Assembly (NCBI RefSeq): GCF_030816965.1
Contig: NZ_JAUSYQ010000002.1
Span: forward strand, 3,009,001 to 3,073,000
Direction: 5' to 3'
DNA from: Streptomyces canus
Lineage (GTDB): Bacteria > Actinomycetota > Actinomycetes > Streptomycetales > Streptomycetaceae
DNA length: 64,000 nucleotides
Shown here: piece after piece, positions 52,551-60,494 of the stretch
How positions within the stretch are numbered: position 1 is the first letter of the stretch
Layout of the letters: the number at the start of each line of letters is the position of its first letter
Made by a program: the position numbers and the translations under genes
The notes under the pieces: generated by a model
Databases searched by the model: none
Told to the model about the DNA's origin: nothing
What the model saw: the letters and a program-made list of their open reading frames with translations, nothing else

Positions 52551-53276
52551 GTGAGCGGTGGATCAGGTGATTCACGCCACGACCGGGACCCTGGCATGCT
52601 GAGTGATCACACATCCTCACGGACTGTCACGGAACCCAAGGTGGACAAGGTGGCCAAGCCCGCCAGAGTGGAAGCCGGCACCGCGCGACCCGACGCACCG
52701 CCGCTGACCGAGCGGCAGGAGGCGCGACGCCGCCGCATCCTGCACGCGAGCGCGCAGCTGGCGAGCCGCGGCGGGTTCGACGCGGTGCAGATGCGGGAGG
52801 TCGCGGAGTCCTCACAGGTGGCGCTCGGCACCCTCTACCGGTACTTCCCCTCCAAGATCCATCTGCTGGTCGCCACCATGCAGGACCAGCTGGAGCACAT
52901 GCACGGCACGCTCCGCAAGAAGCCCCCGCAGGGCGAGACGGCGGCCGAGCGGGTCGCGGAGACCCTGATGCGGGCCTTCCGGGCGCTCCAGCGCGAGCCG
53001 CACCTGGCGGACGCGATGGTCCGCGCACTGACCTTCGCGGACCGCAGTGTGAGCCCGGAGGTCGACCAGGTCACCCACCAGACCACGCTGATCATCCTGG
53101 ACGCCATGGGGCTTGAGGACCCGACGCCCGAGCAGCTCTCCGCGGTCCGCGTCATCGAGCACACCTGGCACTCGGCCCTGATCACCTGGCTCTCGGGCCG
53201 GGCCTCCATCGCCCAGGTGAAGATCGACATCGAGACGGTGTGCCGACTGATCGACCTCACGCAACCGCGGTCCTAG
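52551..53276 (+). CDS. TetR-family regulator, KstR-like
   Basis: The TetR helix-turn-helix lies in FDAVQMREVAESSQVALGTLYRYFPSK, and the helical ligand domain (TLMRAFRALQREPHLADAMV, ALTFADRSV) is like that of KstR, the repressor of cholesterol catabolism in mycobacteria and rhodococci. GTG 52551 has AGGGG upstream; ATG 52596 is an alternative that fits the family length better. A perfect KstR-type box lies upstream. Two more boxes stand before the MaoC operon and the aldehyde dehydrogenase, so its regulon is partly in this window. The ligand is probably an acyl-CoA. Confidence 0.88.
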   Translation: MSGGSGDSRHDRDPGMLSDHTSSRTVTEPKVDKVAKPARVEAGTARPDAPPLTERQEARRRRILHASAQLASRGGFDAVQMREVAESSQVALGTLYRYFPSKIHLLVATMQDQLEHMHGTLRKKPPQGETAAERVAETLMRAFRALQREPHLADAMVRALTFADRSVSPEVDQVTHQTTLIILDAMGLEDPTPEQLSAVRVIEHTWHSALITWLSGRASIAQVKIDIETVCRLIDLTQPRS

Positions 53277-53286
53277 CGCCCCGGCG

Positions 53287-54156
53287 TCAGCCGACGGCCC
53301 CCAGTCCGCTCCAGCTCCGGCCGATCGCCGTCTCCCCCGCCCACCGCTCCAGCAGCCGCCGGGCCTCCTCCTCGGGGGCCGCGAGGGAGACCTGCTGGGC
53401 GCCGGCGCCGACGGCGCGCTCCTGTTCGTGGGTGCCCTCGCTGCAGCAGGCGCACAGCATGCGGACGCTGCTCGCCGGCTCGGCGCCGAAGCCGTGGCCG
53501 GTGAACAGCTCCAGGAGTGCCTCCAGGTCGGCCTTCTCGCCCGCGGCCACGGTGACCTCCAGGGTGGGCAGTTCGGACTCCTCGAAGAGCAGGAGTTCGT
53601 CGAAGACGGGGCAGCTCACCCCCTCGACGACCCGCTCGCCCTTCGGTTCGCCGTCGTGGACGACGATCTCGCCGTAGCGCCGCCCGCCCGTGACGGGCAC
53701 GCTGACGACCCGGCCGCGGGTCGGGCACAGCCGCTCGATCCAGACGACCTCGCGCTCGCCGCCGGTGTCGAGGCGCACGCAGGCGTACCCGAGGCGGGCG
53801 TCGATCTGCCCTTCCCCGTCGGGGAGTTCGATGCCGAAGCCGCTCCACGCGTCCCGTGCCGTCGCCCAGTCCCGCTGGATCGTGGCCGCGATGCCGAGGT
53901 TCCAGTACGCCGGGTCGCCCTCGCCGCGCGGGGAGCGGGCCGCGGCCTCCCGGCCCAGCTCGTACGCCTTGGCCCAGTTCCGCAGGAACTTGTGGGCGAG
54001 CGCGGCGTCGTACCACCACGCGGCGCTGGCCTTCAGGTCCGGGAAGTGCGCGAGCACCCGCTCGTACAGCTCGGCGGCGCGCAGCCACTCCTCGGCGTCC
54101 CAGGCGTCACGTGCCTGCTTGATCAGCTCTTTGGCCTCGGACTTCCGCACGCCCAC
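53287..54156 (-). CDS. tetratricopeptide-repeat protein
   Basis: Residues ~8-95 of this 289-residue protein form TPR-like helical pairs (ARDAWDAEEWLRAAELYERVLAHFP, DAALAHKFLRNWAKAYELGRE, WNLGIAATIQRDWATARDAW). The C-terminal ~170 residues form an uncharacterised domain with several Cys residues (SCPVF, MLCACCSEGTH). It may be a scaffold. The start is GTG 54156 or GTG 54150 after GGGAG. The 5' leader contains a TPP riboswitch-like element (54213-54327), which is unexpected for a TPR gene. Confidence 0.8.
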   Translation of the reverse strand: MGVRKSEAKELIKQARDAWDAEEWLRAAELYERVLAHFPDLKASAAWWYDAALAHKFLRNWAKAYELGREAAARSPRGEGDPAYWNLGIAATIQRDWATARDAWSGFGIELPDGEGQIDARLGYACVRLDTGGEREVVWIERLCPTRGRVVSVPVTGGRRYGEIVVHDGEPKGERVVEGVSCPVFDELLLFEESELPTLEVTVAAGEKADLEALLELFTGHGFGAEPASSVRMLCACCSEGTHEQERAVGAGAQQVSLAAPEEEARRLLERWAGETAIGRSWSGLGAVG

Positions 54157-54212
54157 CCCACTCCCACGACGACCGCAGGAGCGTACGCCATCGCGCGAGA
54201 GGACCTACGAGA

Positions 54213-54327
54213 CGGGTTCCCTTCGCCGGCATGGTCCGGATCAGGTTCTGGGGGTCGCCGTCGAGCCTTCCCGCTGCTCTTCGGCCTCTCAGCCCTACCG
54301 TCGACGTCGGCCCCGGCGGAAGCCTGC
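54213..54327 (-). promoter_or_regulatory. thiamine pyrophosphate (THI-box) riboswitch-like element
   Basis: On the minus strand the element has AGGGCTGAGAGG, then GAACCTGATCCGG, then ATGCCGGCGAAGGGA, in the order and near the spacing of the TPP riboswitch. A P1 stem is possible between GGCTTCC and GGAACCC with one mismatch. It lies 57 bases before the start of the TPR gene. No thiamine gene is adjacent. Confidence 0.75.
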
Positions 54328-54461
54328 GCCTCTCGCCCAAGTCGGCTACTTCGGTCGGACTCCCTCACTCGCCTCGTAGGCCTATGTCCAGAATAGAACG
54401 CTCGTCCGGGAATGCACCCCCTCGCTCCATGATTTTTTCGGCCCTTACTTCTTCTCGGCCC

Positions 54462-54695
54462 CTACTCCTCCGGTGGGAACACCGGCTCCCCGCTCCCCAG
54501 CAGCGTGATCATGATGGCCTCCACCGGGCAGTTCTCCGCCGCCGCCAGGATCTTCTCGTTGGCGTCGGCCTCCGGGTCGGCGGGGTGGGACTGGCGGGCG
54601 GTGTCCAGGCGGAAGCCGTCGGGGGCGGTGTGTACGCACTGCGCGGAGCCGATGCACAGGGAGCGGTCGACCTCGACGCGCCAGCGGTCTCCCAT
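54462..54695 (-). CDS. ferredoxin, [3Fe-4S]/[4Fe-4S] type
   Basis: The 77-residue protein has the cluster pattern CIGSAQC ... NCPVEAI, as in the small ferredoxins that serve cytochrome P450s and oxygenases. It starts six bases after the aldehyde dehydrogenase stop and is surely co-transcribed with it. KstR regulons in other actinobacteria also include small ferredoxins. No P450 lies in the window, so the electron acceptor is elsewhere. Confidence 0.92.
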   Translation of the reverse strand: MGDRWRVEVDRSLCIGSAQCVHTAPDGFRLDTARQSHPADPEADANEKILAAAENCPVEAIMITLLGSGEPVFPPEE

Positions 54696-54701
54696 CGCCG
54701 C

Positions 54702-56159
54702 TCACGCCTCCCAGCCGGCCGGCAGATGGATCATCTTGTGCTCCAGGTACTCGCCGTAGCCCTCCGGGCCGAACTCCCTTCCCAGCCCGGAGCTCTTGTA
54801 GCCGCCGAAGGGGCCGAGCATGTCGAGGCTGAAGGTGTTCACGTTGTAGGTGCCGGTACGGACCTGCCGCGCGACCTCGATGCCGCGCTCGACGTCGGCC
54901 GTCCACACGCTGCCGGACAGGCCGTAGTCGGAGTCGTTGGCGATCTTCACCGCCTCGGACTCGTCTCCGTAGGGAAGCAGACAGATCACCGGTCCGAAGA
55001 TCTCCTCGCGCGCGATCCGCATCGAGTTGTCGACGTCGCCGAAGAGTGTCGGCTCGACGTACCAGCCGCGGTCCAGGCCCGCCGGGCGCCCGCCACCGGT
55101 GAGGATCTTGGCGCCCTCCTCCTGGCCGATGCGGATGTAGTCGAGGTTGCGGCGCTGCTGGCGTTCGGCGACCAGGGGGCCGACCTGGGTGGCGGGGTCG
55201 AGCGGGTCGCCGACGACCAGTGCACTCGCCGCCGCGGCAAGGGCCTCGGCGAACTCGTCGTAGCGGGAGCGGGGCAGCAGGATGCGGGTCTGGGCCACGC
55301 AGGCCTGTCCGTTGTTCATCCAGGCGGACGGGACGATCCCGGCGACGGCCGCCTCGAGGTCCGCGTCCGGGAGGACGACGGCCGCCGACTTGCCGCCCAG
55401 CTCCAGGGTCACACGCGTGAGATTGCGGGCGGCGACCTCCATCACGCGCTTGCCCGCGCCCACCGAGCCGGTGAAGGAGACCTTGTCGATCCCCGGGTGC
55501 CCGACCAGGTACTCGCTCACCTCACGGTCGGCCGGGAGGATGGACAGGACGCCGTCCGGCAGCCCGGCCTCCTTGGTGATCTCGGCCAGGATGTACGCGT
55601 CCAGCGGCGACTCGGGCGACGGCTTGAGCACCACCGTGCAGCCGGTGAGCAGCGCGGGCGCGAGCTTGGCGGCGGCGACGAACTGCGGGACGTTCCAGGG
55701 CACCACGGCCGCCACGACCCCGACCGGCTCGCGGCGCACGAGGATGCGGCCGAGGACTCCGTCACGTGTCTCCTCGTACGTGAAGTTGCGTGCGACCGTG
55801 ATCGCCGAGTCCCAGACCATCATCGCGCCGAGGGCCTGTGCGAGGACGCTCCAGGAGTACGGGGAGCCGTTCTCGGAGGAGATCACGCGGGCGATCTCCT
55901 CGTGCCGGACCGCGATGGCGTCCTTGATCCTGGTGACGACCTCGATGCGCTCGTCGAGCGACATCCGCGGCCAGGGTCCCTCGTCGAAGGCGGTGCGTGC
56001 GGCGGCGACCGCCGCGTCCACGTCCGCGCGCGAGGCGTGCGGCACCCGTCCGATGACCTCCTGGGTGTGCGGGGAGATCACCTCGATGACGTCCTTGCCC
56101 AGGGGGTCGGTCAACTCCCCGCCGATGAACAGCTGTCCGTGTTCCACGAGCTCGGTCAT
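54702..56159 (-). CDS. NAD(P)-dependent aldehyde dehydrogenase
   Basis: The 485-residue protein has the full ALDH set: VPWNVP, KPSPESPLDA, FTGSVGAGKRV, the catalytic Glu in LELGGKSA and the catalytic Cys in NNGQACVAQTR. It oxidises an aldehyde to the acid. A near-perfect KstR-type box at 56279-56292 lies between it and the divergent metallo-hydrolase. The substrate is probably an aldehyde from lipid or steroid side-chain degradation. Confidence 0.93.
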   Translation of the reverse strand: MTELVEHGQLFIGGELTDPLGKDVIEVISPHTQEVIGRVPHASRADVDAAVAAARTAFDEGPWPRMSLDERIEVVTRIKDAIAVRHEEIARVISSENGSPYSWSVLAQALGAMMVWDSAITVARNFTYEETRDGVLGRILVRREPVGVVAAVVPWNVPQFVAAAKLAPALLTGCTVVLKPSPESPLDAYILAEITKEAGLPDGVLSILPADREVSEYLVGHPGIDKVSFTGSVGAGKRVMEVAARNLTRVTLELGGKSAAVVLPDADLEAAVAGIVPSAWMNNGQACVAQTRILLPRSRYDEFAEALAAAASALVVGDPLDPATQVGPLVAERQQRRNLDYIRIGQEEGAKILTGGGRPAGLDRGWYVEPTLFGDVDNSMRIAREEIFGPVICLLPYGDESEAVKIANDSDYGLSGSVWTADVERGIEVARQVRTGTYNVNTFSLDMLGPFGGYKSSGLGREFGPEGYGEYLEHKMIHLPAGWEA

Positions 56160-56278
56160 GGCGAACGCCTCCCAGGGGCGGCTTGCTGACGAACCATCAG
56201 ATACGGAACTGATACCAGTTCCACTCCGAGGAGTCCACGGCCCGCGCACCGCGGCTGTTGGTGACCTCGGGCTACCGT

Positions 56279-56292
56279 CGAAACTCGTTCTA
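56279..56292. promoter_or_regulatory. KstR-type operator (one mismatch) in ALDH/MBL divergent region
   Basis: CGAAACTCGTTCTA fits TnnAACnnGTTnnA except for the first base; the other strand reads TAGAACGAGTTTCG. Confidence 0.6.
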
Positions 56293-56327
56293 GTTATGAT
56301 GACGGGATCGCGGTGATTGGGGAGCTC

Positions 56328-57353
56328 ATGGCGCAGGTGTACGACCATGGTGGCGGCGTCCGGTCCGTTCAGGTGCCCATCCCCGACAATCCGCTCGGCC
56401 ACACCCTCGTGTACGTCGTCGAGACCGACCGGGGGCCGGTGCTGGTCGACACCGGCTGGGACGACCCGGACTCCTGGGACACCCTCACCGAGGGGCTGAC
56501 CGCGTGCGGGGCCGACGTGGGCGAGATCCACGGCGTGGTCATCACCCACCACCACCCCGACCACCACGGCCTCTCCGGCAAGGTACGGGAGGCCTCCGGG
56601 GCCTGGATCGCGATGCACGCCGCGGACTCGGCGATCGTGCGGCGCACCCGCGAGACCCGTGCCGAGCGCTGGTTCACCTATATGACGGCCAAGTTGGTGG
56701 CCGCGGGCGCCCCCGAGGACCACGTGGCCCCCCTGCGCACCGCGCGGGGCCGCGAACTGCCCGGGTTCTCGCCCGCCCTGCCCGACCGTGAGATCGTCCC
56801 CGGCGAACTCCTCGACCTGCCCGGCCGCAGGCTCCGCGCCCTCTGGACTCCGGGACACACGCCCGGTCATGTCTGCCTGCACCTGGAGGAGGAGCACCCG
56901 TCCGGACTGCCGGGTCACGGGCGGCTGTTCTCCGGCGACCATCTGCTCCCCGAGATCACCCCGCACATCGGCCTGTACGAGGACCCCGACGACGCCACCG
57001 TCACCGACCCCCTCGGCGACTACCTCGACTCCCTGGAACGCGTCGGGCGGCTCACCCCCGCCGAGGTCCTCCCCGCCCACCAGCACGTCTTCACCGACGC
57101 GAGCGCCCGCGTAGGGCAGTTGCTCGCCCACCACGAGGAACGTCTCACCGACCTGCGCTCCCTCCTCGCCGAGCCCCTCACCCCCTGGCAGCTCGCCGAG
57201 CGCATGGAGTGGAACCGGCCCTGGGACCAGATCCCCTACGGATCACGGAACATCGCGGTCTCGGAGGCCGAGGCGCATCTGCGACGGCTGGTGAAGCTGG
57301 GCCGCGCGGAGGCGGTGACGGGGAGCGATCCGGTGACGTACGTGGCTGTCTAG
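56328..57353 (+). CDS. metallo-beta-lactamase-fold hydrolase
   Basis: The 341-residue protein has the metal motif THHHPDHHG (about 74-82), a TPGHTPGH site and FSGDHLLPEITPH, typical of MBL-fold hydrolases. The C-terminal ~90 residues form a winged-helix-like LACTB2-type domain. It could hydrolyse a thioester or lactone. ATG 56328 follows GGGGAG; a GTG at 56313 is less likely. It is divergent to the aldehyde dehydrogenase and shares its KstR-type box. Confidence 0.9.
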   Translation: MAQVYDHGGGVRSVQVPIPDNPLGHTLVYVVETDRGPVLVDTGWDDPDSWDTLTEGLTACGADVGEIHGVVITHHHPDHHGLSGKVREASGAWIAMHAADSAIVRRTRETRAERWFTYMTAKLVAAGAPEDHVAPLRTARGRELPGFSPALPDREIVPGELLDLPGRRLRALWTPGHTPGHVCLHLEEEHPSGLPGHGRLFSGDHLLPEITPHIGLYEDPDDATVTDPLGDYLDSLERVGRLTPAEVLPAHQHVFTDASARVGQLLAHHEERLTDLRSLLAEPLTPWQLAERMEWNRPWDQIPYGSRNIAVSEAEAHLRRLVKLGRAEAVTGSDPVTYVAV

Positions 57354-57399
57354 CCCGCGCCGAGGCTCCACAGGCGGCTCTCAGACGCTTCCCTACGGA

Positions 57400-57590
57400 C
57401 GAGTAGAGTAGCCGGGTCGTCATCACATGCCGTACGGGGGGAAGCCGGTGCGATTCCGGCGCTTCCCCTTCCCCAGTGCCTCAAGGGCCTGGGTGACCGG
57501 CCGGTGCGCGGCACCGTCGAGGTATACGGAGCCGAGCCGCCCGGGGGTCCTCCCGCGCCGCCCGGCTCTCCGCAGGGAGAAGGGCATCCG
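57400..57590 (+). promoter_or_regulatory. cobalamin riboswitch
   Basis: The hallmark segment GGGGAAGCCGGTGCGATTCC followed by GGCGC (57436-57462) matches the conserved core of cobalamin riboswitches. Downstream, GGAGCCG and CGGCTCTCC can form a hairpin just before the ribosome site of the next gene (AGGGAGAAGG), which would serve as the expression platform. The exact ends are estimated. Confidence 0.85.
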
Positions 57591-57596
57591 CCGATC

Positions 57597-58787
57597 ATGA
57601 ACGTCCGCCGCAGCGCCGCGGTCCTGGCTGCCACCGTCGCCATCGGTACGGCCCCACCCGCCGTGGCCGCCTCGCCGTCCCCGGCTCCCTCGTCCCCCTC
57701 CGGGCTGTACGGCAGCACGGATCCCACGTACGACGGGGTCTGGCGCCAGTCCCTCGCCCTGATCGCCCTGCACCGGGTGGACGTGGAGCCCGCCGACGCG
57801 GCCGTCGACTGGCTGGCCGGCCAGCAGTGCGCGAACGGCGCGTTCCCGGCGTTCCGCGCGGATCCGGCGAGGGCCTGCGACGCCAAGGTCATGGTCGACA
57901 CCAACAGCACGGCCGCCGCCGTCCAGGCCCTGTCGGCGTCCGGCGAGCACGACAGCGCGGTCGGCAAGGCGGTGACCTGGCTGAAGTCCGTCCAGAACAA
58001 GGACGGCGGCTGGGGCTACACCCCCGGCGGGGCCAGCGACGCCAACTCGACGTCGGTGGTGATCGGCGCGCTGAAGGCTTCCGGCGACGACCCGGCCAAG
58101 GCTCTCAAAGGCGGCAAGGCGCCCTACGACGCCCTGTTGAAGCTGTCCCTGCCGTGCGCCGACGGAGGCGCGTTCGCCTATCAGCCGGACAAGAAGGGCC
58201 AACTCACGGCCAACGCGGACGCGACCGCGGCGGCCGTCGTCGGTGCGCTGGGCCAGGGCATGGTCTCGGTGAAGGCCGGCGACAAGAAGAACGCCGCCTG
58301 CACGGACGCGGCCCGCCCCACCCCGGAGGATGCGGCGGCCAACGGCGCCGCCTACCTGGCGAAGGCCGTCGCGAAGGACGGCCACCTGACCTCCGCCCTG
58401 CCCGGCTCCGAGAACCAGCCCGACTACGGCAACACGGCCGACGCGGTCGTGGCGCTGGCCGCGCGGGGCGGGACGGCGGCGGCCACGGGTCCGCTGCGCT
58501 GGCTGGAGCGGAACTCCGCGAAGTGGGCCGAGCAGAGCGGCCCCGCGGCCTACGCCCAGCTGATCCTCGCCGCGAAGACCGGCGGCGCCGACCCACGCGA
58601 CTTCGGCGGCACGGACCTCGTGGAGCAACTGACCGCGACGGGCCCGACACCGGCGCCGACGTCGGCCGCCACGTCCCAGGACGACGACTCCGACACGTCC
58701 GTCTGGTGGATGGTCGGCGCGGGTCTCGCCGCCGGCGCGGGCATCGGCTTCCTGCTCAGCAGCCGCAACAAGAGGAAGCAGCCGTGA
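57597..58787 (+). CDS. secreted alpha/alpha-barrel (prenyltransferase/squalene-cyclase repeat) protein, B12-regulated
   Basis: The 396-residue protein has a signal peptide (about 1-26), repeats of the terpene-cyclase alpha/alpha barrel (QSLALIALHRVDVEPADAAV, LAGQQCANGAFPAF, LKSVQNKDGGWGYTPGG) and a C-terminal membrane helix (about 366-388) followed by basic residues. It is thus anchored outside the membrane. Eukaryotic B12 carriers (intrinsic factor, transcobalamin) use the same barrel fold. Its place directly after a cobalamin riboswitch and before a B12-type ECF transporter suggests a corrinoid-binding surface protein; this is inference. Confidence 0.8.
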   Translation: MNVRRSAAVLAATVAIGTAPPAVAASPSPAPSSPSGLYGSTDPTYDGVWRQSLALIALHRVDVEPADAAVDWLAGQQCANGAFPAFRADPARACDAKVMVDTNSTAAAVQALSASGEHDSAVGKAVTWLKSVQNKDGGWGYTPGGASDANSTSVVIGALKASGDDPAKALKGGKAPYDALLKLSLPCADGGAFAYQPDKKGQLTANADATAAAVVGALGQGMVSVKAGDKKNAACTDAARPTPEDAAANGAAYLAKAVAKDGHLTSALPGSENQPDYGNTADAVVALAARGGTAAATGPLRWLERNSAKWAEQSGPAAYAQLILAAKTGGADPRDFGGTDLVEQLTATGPTPAPTSAATSQDDDSDTSVWWMVGAGLAAGAGIGFLLSSRNKRKQP

Positions 58788-59413
58788 CCCGGCGGGCGCT
58801 CCTGCTCTCCCTCCTGGCGGGCCTCCTCCTGGCCACCGCGAGTCCGGCCCACGCTGCCGGGTACCGCTACTGGTCCTTCTGGGACCGCACCGGCTCGACC
58901 TGGACCTACGCCACCGAGGGCCCCTCGACGGCGGTCCCCTCCGACGGCGACGTCCAGGGCTTCCGCTTCGCGGTGAGCGAGGACTCGGCGGACGCGAACA
59001 CGCCCCGGGGGACGGCGTCGTTCACGGCGATCTGCGGGGACACGGCGGCGCGGGACGGCCGTAAGCGCGTGGCGTTGGTCCTCGACTTCGGTACGGCTTC
59101 GGACGCCCCGTCCGGCGAGACGCCCCCGGCCCGGCGCACCGAGTGCGCGGTGGTACCCCGCGACGCGACGACGGCGGAGGCCCTGGCGACGGCCGCCAAG
59201 CCGCTCCGCTACCACACCAACGCCCTGCTGTGCGCGATCGCGGGATATCCGGAGACGGGGTGCGGGGAGCAGGTGACGGGGAGGAAGACGGGCCCGGAGG
59301 AGAGCGGCCCGGACGGCGGCCCGTCCGTGGGCCTGTACGCGGGCCTTGCGGCGATCGCCCTGCTGGGAGCGGCGGCGGTGTGGCAAACAAGGCGGCGCGG
59401 GAATGCCGCCTAG
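58784..59413 (+). CDS. SCO2322-family secreted membrane-anchored protein
   Basis: The 209-residue protein has a signal peptide (about 1-24), a beta-rich domain starting YRYWSFWDRTGSTWTYA and containing GDVQGFRFAVSED, four cysteines likely to form disulfides, and a C-terminal membrane helix (about 182-200). It begins with GTGA overlapping the previous stop. The YW...GD...F pattern is reminiscent of the small DUF4430 domain that closes over B12 in transcobalamin, but this similarity is only visual. With the barrel protein it may form a corrinoid capture pair. Confidence 0.78.
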   Translation: MTRRALLLSLLAGLLLATASPAHAAGYRYWSFWDRTGSTWTYATEGPSTAVPSDGDVQGFRFAVSEDSADANTPRGTASFTAICGDTAARDGRKRVALVLDFGTASDAPSGETPPARRTECAVVPRDATTAEALATAAKPLRYHTNALLCAIAGYPETGCGEQVTGRKTGPEESGPDGGPSVGLYAGLAAIALLGAAAVWQTRRRGNAA

Positions 59414-60494
59414 CTCACCTGTTCCCTCCGCGCCCCTGCACCCCGGCGCCTGGTGGCTGTGGTCCCTCTCCCTCGGGATCGCGGCCACCCGCACCACCAA
59501 CCCCCTCCTCCTCGCCCTCCTCATCACCACCTCCGCGTACGTGGTGGCGACCTGCCGCCGGACCACTCCCTGGTCCCGCTCCTACGCCGCCTTCGTCAAA
59601 CTCGCCCTGGCCGTCCTCCTGGTCCGTCTCCTCTTCGCGATCACCCTGGGCTCCCCCATACCCGGCACGCACGTGCTCGTCACCCTCCCCGAACTCCCGC
59701 TCCCCGACTGGGCGCAGGGCATCCGGCTGGGCGGCAGGGTCACCGCGGAGTCCCTCGTCTTCGCCCTCTACGACGGCCTGAAACTGGCCACCCTCCTCAT
59801 CTGCGTGGGCGCGGCGAACGCCCTCGCCAACCCGCACCGCCTCCTCAAGTCCCTCCCCGGCGCCCTCTACGAACTCGGCGTCGCCGTGGTGGTGGCCCTG
59901 ACCTTCGCCCCCCATCTCATCGCCGACGCCCAGCGCCTCCGCTCCGCCCGCCGCCTGCGAGGCCGCCCGGACACCGGCATCCGCGGTCTCCTCCAGGTCG
60001 GACTCCCGGTGCTGGAGGGCGCGTTGGAGCGCTCGGTCGCCCTCGCCGCGGCGATGGACGCCCGCGGCTACGGCCGTACGGCCGAGGTCCCGCCCCGAGT
60101 CCGCCGTACGACCACCGCGCTCACCCTCGGCGGCCTGCTCGGTGTCTGCGCGGGAACGTACGGACTCCTCACCGCCGAGGGCGGCACGTACGGCATCCCC
60201 GTCCTGCTCGCCGGCCTCACCGCCGCCCTCGCGGGTCTGCGGCTGGGTGGCCGCCGCACCCCGCGCACCCGTTACCGCCCGGACCGCTGGGACGTCCGGT
60301 CCTTCCTGGCCGCCGGTTCCGGCGCGGCCGTGGCGGCGGCGATGTTCCTCGCGGGCGCCACCGATCCGGCGGCCCTGCACCCCGGCGTGGTGCCGCTCGT
60401 CGCCCCCACCCTGCCTCTCCTGCCGGCCGCGGCCGTCCTGCTCGGCCTGCTGCCGGCCTTCCTCGCCCCCACGCCCAAGGAGCCGTCGTCGTGA
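59403..60494 (+). CDS. energy-coupling factor transporter T component (CbiQ family)
   Basis: The 363-residue membrane protein has the CbiQ signature with the coupling motifs AMDARGYGR and SARRLRGRPD. About six to eight hydrophobic helices surround it, including a C-terminal extension beyond classic CbiQ. It links the S component to the ATPases. It overlaps the SCO2322-family gene by 11 bases and the ATPase gene by four. Confidence 0.9.
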   Translation: MPPSSPVPSAPLHPGAWWLWSLSLGIAATRTTNPLLLALLITTSAYVVATCRRTTPWSRSYAAFVKLALAVLLVRLLFAITLGSPIPGTHVLVTLPELPLPDWAQGIRLGGRVTAESLVFALYDGLKLATLLICVGAANALANPHRLLKSLPGALYELGVAVVVALTFAPHLIADAQRLRSARRLRGRPDTGIRGLLQVGLPVLEGALERSVALAAAMDARGYGRTAEVPPRVRRTTTALTLGGLLGVCAGTYGLLTAEGGTYGIPVLLAGLTAALAGLRLGGRRTPRTRYRPDRWDVRSFLAAGSGAAVAAAMFLAGATDPAALHPGVVPLVAPTLPLLPAAAVLLGLLPAFLAPTPKEPSS

